NCBI RefSeq assembly: GCF_900182645.1
Contig: NZ_FXTA01000003.1
Location: 372,001 to 436,000 of the forward strand
Direction: 5' to 3'
From: Flavobacterium resistens
GTDB lineage: Bacteria > Bacteroidota > Bacteroidia > Flavobacteriales > Flavobacteriaceae
DNA length: 64,000 nucleotides
Every line of letters begins with the position of its first letter. The first letter of the stretch is position 1. Shown in pieces: positions 60,122 to 64,000 of this stretch. The notes under the pieces were generated by a model, which did no database searches, had not been told where the DNA came from, and saw only the letters and a list, made by a program, of their open reading frames with translations. The translations under genes were made by a program, and so were the position numbers.

Positions 60122-61855
60122 ATGAAAAAATCAAATATAAAATCAAGATTTCTGCTTTTATTTGCTGTTGCCGCAACATCAATGACTGCAGTGAGCTGTA
60201 CAGATTATCTTCAAGATGATCCTGCAGATAAATTTACAAACGACAACTTCTGGCAATCAGAAGATAATGTAAGAACATTTTCATGGCTTAACTATGATAC
60301 TTTTTATGGCTACGGAAATGGAACCACAATTGGGCTTTCTTTTTTCTACTACCACGGAAGTGATTACAGAGTAGATGACAACTTATCGGCTTTTACTTTT
60401 TATCAAATGCCAATTACAGCGGCGACAACTAATACTTATTCTTGGAATGAATATTATACTCTTATTCGTCGTTGCAATTTGATGCTTGAAAAACTACCTA
60501 CTGTAAATATGTCTCCAGATAAAAAGAACCATTACACTGGTGTGGCTAAATTTTTCAGAGCTTATACTTACTATCGTTTAGTGCAAAAATTTGGTGATGT
60601 TCCTTATACAGATAAATATTTAGCACAAGGTGATGCAGAGGTTTATGCTCCGGCAAAACCAAGAGCAGAAATCATGGACAAAGTAATTGCAGAATTACAA
60701 GAAGCTGCTGATTTAATGCTTCCTGCTGATGATAAAAATGTTACAGCTAATAAATACACAGCTTATGCTGCTTTAAGCAACGCTTGTCTTTATGAAGGGA
60801 CTTATAGAAAATACCATTTAGGTCAGGACGGAAGCTCTTACCTAAACAAAGCTAAAGCGGCTTCTTTAGTTATTATGAATAATCCAGCTTATAAATTAAA
60901 TGCTGACTGGAAAGGTCTTTATAACTCAGTTGAATTGCTTGGAAATACAGAAGTTATTCTTGCAAAACGTTATTTAACAAACGTATTAATGCACTCATTA
61001 CAAAACTATACGAATACTTCAACAATTCAGTACGGTTTAACAAAATGGGCAGCAGACAGTTATGTAACTACAAACGGACTACCAATTCAGCAAGCTGGAA
61101 ACAGCCAATATCTTGGCGATAATACAGTTACAAATACTTTTACTAACAGAGATCCTCGTTTTGGTAAAACTGTTAATCCTGCTAATTATGGCTACAAAGG
61201 AAAACCTTTTGGAACAACAGCTTTAGTTTCAATGTCTGGATATGTATTTGAATTATACAACAACCCAGCTACTACTGGTCCAGATGTTACAACTGGAGGA
61301 CGTAATTATACTGATGCTCCATTATTTACACTAAGTGAAGTATATTTAAATTATGCTGAAGCTTGTGCTGAATTAGGAACTGCAACAAATAATGATCTTG
61401 ATATCTCGATAAACAAAGTTCGTGCTCGTGCCGGAATTGCAACTTTAACTACTAATGGAACTAATGCTTCAGCTGGAGGTGTAGCAATCAATGATCCAAG
61501 AAGAACTTCTGCTTTAGAGCAAATTTCAGGTGTTGTTAATCCGTTGATTTGGGAAGTACGTCGTGAGCGTCAAATCGAATTTATGAGCTGGACAACATTA
61601 AGACAAGCTGATATTTATCGTTGGAAAAAAGGTGATTATTTAGATACTTCAAAAAATCCTGATGTAAATCTTGGTGCGAGAATTGGAACTCCAGTTGGTT
61701 CACAAACTGTTGTCGATGGTAATGGTTATGTGAAAATATACCCGGCAAGTACTAGAAATTTTGAGGCTAAACATTACTTAATGAACATTCCAACGAATGA
61801 CATTGACTTATACAAAGCCCAGGGAGTTACATTGAAACAAAACCCAGGCTGGTAA
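60122..61855 (+). CDS. SusD/RagB family nutrient-binding outer-membrane lipoprotein (pair 2)
   Basis: A 577-aa surface lipoprotein with Cys26 in AVSCTDYLQDDPADKFTNDNFW-type start (lipobox AVSC), typical of the main SusD/RagB family, unlike pair 1. TPR-like segments include KFFRAYTYYRLVQKFGDVPYTD (about 140-161) and LFTLSEVYLNYAEACAELG (about 400). The C-terminal IWEVRRERQIEFMSW (about 479-493) is the family's ERRREL-like element. It caps the SusC channel and binds the ligand. Followed by a hairpin and then namZ copy 2. Confidence 0.93.
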   Translation: MKKSNIKSRFLLLFAVAATSMTAVSCTDYLQDDPADKFTNDNFWQSEDNVRTFSWLNYDTFYGYGNGTTIGLSFFYYHGSDYRVDDNLSAFTFYQMPITAATTNTYSWNEYYTLIRRCNLMLEKLPTVNMSPDKKNHYTGVAKFFRAYTYYRLVQKFGDVPYTDKYLAQGDAEVYAPAKPRAEIMDKVIAELQEAADLMLPADDKNVTANKYTAYAALSNACLYEGTYRKYHLGQDGSSYLNKAKAASLVIMNNPAYKLNADWKGLYNSVELLGNTEVILAKRYLTNVLMHSLQNYTNTSTIQYGLTKWAADSYVTTNGLPIQQAGNSQYLGDNTVTNTFTNRDPRFGKTVNPANYGYKGKPFGTTALVSMSGYVFELYNNPATTGPDVTTGGRNYTDAPLFTLSEVYLNYAEACAELGTATNNDLDISINKVRARAGIATLTTNGTNASAGGVAINDPRRTSALEQISGVVNPLIWEVRRERQIEFMSWTTLRQADIYRWKKGDYLDTSKNPDVNLGARIGTPVGSQTVVDGNGYVKIYPASTRNFEAKHYLMNIPTNDIDLYKAQGVTLKQNPGW

Positions 61856-61894
61856 TTCGGAATTCATAAATAAACTATTTGCCCCTTATAATAA

Positions 61895-61935
61895 AACTGC
61901 CTCTGAATTGAGTTATTTCAGAGGCAGTATTTTAA
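61895..61935 (+). terminator. Terminator-like hairpin after susD
   Basis: ACTGCCTCTGAA pairs with TTCAGAGGCAGT around an 11-nt loop, followed by a short T run. It may reduce read-through into namZ copy 2. Confidence 0.65.
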
Positions 61936-62093
61936 AAATACTCTTTTTTAAACACATGGTGATAGATAAAAAGAGACCAAATAAAATTTTTAACCTGAAT
62001 ATTCAGGCTATACAAAATTAGTTTTTAGATTTCCCCCAATCTACCTAAAACATCCACATACAACCAAATAATATCTTAATTTTATTTAGTCAA

Positions 62094-62101
62094 TATTTTT
62101 G
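62094..62101 (+). promoter_or_regulatory. TATTTTTG -7 element for namZ copy 2 and murQ
   Basis: A TAnnTTTG match ends 24 bp before the ATG. No TTG lies at the right distance. No TTTTGCGT box was found in this 270-bp gap. Confidence 0.4.
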
Positions 62102-62125
62102 TCTTAACTATTAACTGTATTTAAA

Positions 62126-63319
62126 ATGATAAAATTTATAGCAAAAAGCGCTTTTGTTGCAGCATTTCTATTTTCTATTCCGACTTATTCCTCAGCAATT
62201 CAAACTAATAATTCAAAAGAAATCAATGCTGCTGTTATCAAGACCGGGGCTGATAATTACGAAAAATATCTCCCTCTTTTAAAAGATAAAAAAGTTGGAA
62301 TTGTGACCAATCAAACCGGAATTTTATCCAACAAAACACATGTTGTTGATTTTCTTTTAGAGAAAAAAATTGCTATACAAACTATTTTTGCTCCTGAACA
62401 CGGATTTAGAGGAACTGCTGATGCTGGTGAACACATTGTTGACGGAAAAGATCCTAAAACCGGCTTGTCAATCATTTCACTTTACGGTGATAACAAAAAG
62501 CCAAAACCAGCGCAATTATCAGGAATCGATGTCATGATTTTTGATTTACAGGATGTAGGTGCGCGTTTCTATACTTATATTTCTTCGTTGCATTATGTAA
62601 TGGAAGCTTGCGCTGAAAACAACGTTCCGCTTATTGTTTTTGACCGACCAAATCCAAATGGTTCTATTGTTGACGGTCCGCTTTTAGAAAAAGAATTTAC
62701 AAGTTTTGTGGGGATGCACCCTATTCCATTATTACACGGAATGACAATTGGTGAATATGCACAAATGGTAAACGGCGAAAAATGGCTGAAAGATGGTGCT
62801 CAATGCAAATTGACCATTATTCCATGTTTGGATTATAAACGTACAATGCCTTACAGCTTATTGGTAAAGCCATCTCCAAATTTGCCAAACGACCAATCAA
62901 TCAATCTTTATGCAAGTTTATGTCTTTTTGAAGGAACAAATGTAAGTGTTGGCCGAGGTACTGAAACGCAATTTCAAATTTACGGTTCTCCTTATTTAAG
63001 CAAAACGAATTTCACTTTTACACCTAAACCTAATTTTGGTGCGAAAGATCCTTTATACAATGGAAAAGAATGTTTTGGCGAAGACCTGACTTCTTATCCA
63101 AAATTAAAACAGCTTGAGCTAAAATGGCTCATTAAAGCGTATCAAAATACGAGTGATAAAACAAAATTCTTTAATGCTTTTTTTACCAAATTGGCTGGAA
63201 CAAAAAAATTACAACAGCAAATTGAAACTGGCATTTCTGAAACTGAAATCAGAAAAAGTTGGAAAAAAGACTTGGAAACTTTCAAAAAAATGCGAGTAAA
63301 ATACCTTATTTACAAATAA
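62126..63319 (+). CDS. namZ: DUF1343 / GH171 exo-beta-N-acetylmuramidase (NamZ-like), copy 2
   Basis: A 397-aa exported enzyme (signal peptide to about residue 24, ending YSSAIQ). It is closely similar to the product at 43063 along its whole length. It has GIVTNQTGIL (about 58), APEHGFRGTADAGEHI (about 89-104; conserved Glu91), MIFDLQDVGARFYTY (about 137) and LFEGTNVSVGRGTETQF (about 270). The most visible difference from copy 1 is RPNPNGSIVDGP here against RPNPNIAIVDGP there. It would release MurNAc from glycan ends; murQ follows 124 bp downstream, the next enzyme class in the pathway. Confidence 0.9.
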   Translation: MIKFIAKSAFVAAFLFSIPTYSSAIQTNNSKEINAAVIKTGADNYEKYLPLLKDKKVGIVTNQTGILSNKTHVVDFLLEKKIAIQTIFAPEHGFRGTADAGEHIVDGKDPKTGLSIISLYGDNKKPKPAQLSGIDVMIFDLQDVGARFYTYISSLHYVMEACAENNVPLIVFDRPNPNGSIVDGPLLEKEFTSFVGMHPIPLLHGMTIGEYAQMVNGEKWLKDGAQCKLTIIPCLDYKRTMPYSLLVKPSPNLPNDQSINLYASLCLFEGTNVSVGRGTETQFQIYGSPYLSKTNFTFTPKPNFGAKDPLYNGKECFGEDLTSYPKLKQLELKWLIKAYQNTSDKTKFFNAFFTKLAGTKKLQQQIETGISETEIRKSWKKDLETFKKMRVKYLIYK

Positions 63320-63443
63320 GTTTTTATCCCATAATCTCCTCAAAAAAATAAAACTATTTCTCTATAAATAGAGATCATTAATGTAAAATATCGAAGCTAA
63401 TTATTCGAAGAATTTTGGCTTCAAAAATCAAAAAAAAAGAAAA

Positions 63444-64000
63444 ATGAAAAATAAAAATCCTGAAACTGAACAAGAATCTCTGTACAAAGATTTGGATCAA
63501 ATGAGCGTGAAAGAACTTCTTACTAACATTAATACAGAAGATAAAAAAGTACCACATATTATTGAGGAGCAAATCCCTAAAATTGAAAAACTGGTTAAGG
63601 CGATTGTCAAAAAAATGCAATTAGGTGGGCGATTATTTTATATCGGAGCAGGAACTTCAGGACGAATTGGGATTTTAGATGCATCAGAATGCCCGCCTAC
63701 ATTTGGCGTTCCGCATGACATGATTATCGGGATTATTGCCGGAGGAGATACAGCTATCAGAAAAGCGGTTGAAAATGCTGAAGATGATACCGAACAAGCC
63801 TGGAAAGATTTGGCCAAATATGAAATCTCAAGTTTAGATTTTATTATTGGAATTGCGGCTTCTGGAAATACGCCTTATGTTTTAGGAGCTTTGAAAAAAG
63901 CAAAAGAACACAATGTCAAAACAGGAAGTATTTCCTGCATTAGCAACGGACTTATTGCTCAGGAAGCAGATTATCCAATTGAATTGATTGTCGGACCAGA
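63444..64000 (+). CDS. murQ: N-acetylmuramic acid 6-phosphate etherase (MurQ), 5' part cut by the window end
   Basis: An open frame from ATG 63444 (MKNKNPETEQESLYKDLDQM) runs to the last base: 185 codons of an enzyme usually 270-300 aa long. The SIS-domain core is clear: LFYIGAGTSGRIGILDASECPPTFG (cited by GAGTSGRIG and ASECPPTFG), with the Glu of ASECPP matching catalytic Glu83 of E. coli MurQ, and RKAVENAEDD with the second conserved Glu (Glu114). FIIGIAASGNTPYVLGAL follows. MurQ splits the lactyl ether of MurNAc-6-P, giving GlcNAc-6-P and D-lactate in the cytoplasm. It fixes the theme of the locus as MurNAc catabolism. Confidence 0.93.
   Translation, partial: MKNKNPETEQESLYKDLDQMSVKELLTNINTEDKKVPHIIEEQIPKIEKLVKAIVKKMQLGGRLFYIGAGTSGRIGILDASECPPTFGVPHDMIIGIIAGGDTAIRKAVENAEDDTEQAWKDLAKYEISSLDFIIGIAASGNTPYVLGALKKAKEHNVKTGSISCISNGLIAQEADYPIELIVGP

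Overview
The window comes from the chromosome of a Flavobacterium-like member of the Bacteroidota. The evidence is low GC, many TonB-dependent receptors, two SusC/SusD pairs, Bacteroidota-type promoters (TTG-N17-23-TAnnTTTG, several seen directly), lipoboxes followed by SCND/SCTD, and a tmRNA whose tag ends NNYALAA. The species cannot be fixed from sequence alone.

Layout. 1-13.5 kb is housekeeping and general transport: the 3' part of a Kup K+ transporter, an RsmB/NOP RNA methyltransferase, menE with a CPBP protease, an ArsC-like reductase, a TonB-dependent receptor, an unlisted 59-aa membrane protein, fumC, a lysine/alanine-dehydrogenase-like enzyme, a beta-lactamase-fold lipoprotein, and the tmRNA gene. 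13.5-25 kb is accessory: mug, an aldo/keto reductase, an unknown 546-aa protein, a secreted GH42 beta-galactosidase, an EamA transporter and SusCD pair 1, which has a long structured leader. 26-29.6 kb is the oxidative pentose phosphate operon gnd-zwf-pgl. 29.7-37 kb is a redox/stress block: two Crp/Fnr regulators and two operons (ABM-DJ-1-OYE and 2TM-cupin-CMD) whose promoters share an identical 19-bp FNR-box-like site at identical spacing, then two Rossmann-fold proteins. 37-43 kb holds a periplasmic-sensor histidine kinase, a convergent NarL-type response regulator that overlaps it by 4 bp, and a BtuB-like receptor.

43-64 kb is the most interesting part: an apparent peptidoglycan/MurNAc utilisation locus. 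The leftward arm is nagB(PIG-L fusion) - D-lactate dehydrogenase - esterase - GHL10/DUF187 hydrolase - GH20 hexosaminidase - AmiE-like serine hydrolase - NamZ (GH171). The rightward arm is susC - susD - a second namZ - murQ, cut off by the window end. A DeoR-type regulator lies between the arms, and repeated TTTTGCGT boxes sit on both sides of it. The arms make biochemical sense together. SusCD would take up muropeptides or glycan, and NamZ, AmiE-like and GH20 enzymes would release MurNAc and GlcNAc. MurQ would convert MurNAc-6P to GlcNAc-6P plus D-lactate, the D-lactate dehydrogenase would oxidise the lactate, and NagB would send the amino sugar to fructose-6P. The MurNAc transporter and kinase are not in the window and would be expected beyond 64 kb.

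Gene starts were moved from the longest possible start where a later ATG gave a proper signal peptide or family-typical N-terminus. No rRNA, tRNA, CRISPR array, insertion sequence or prophage was seen.
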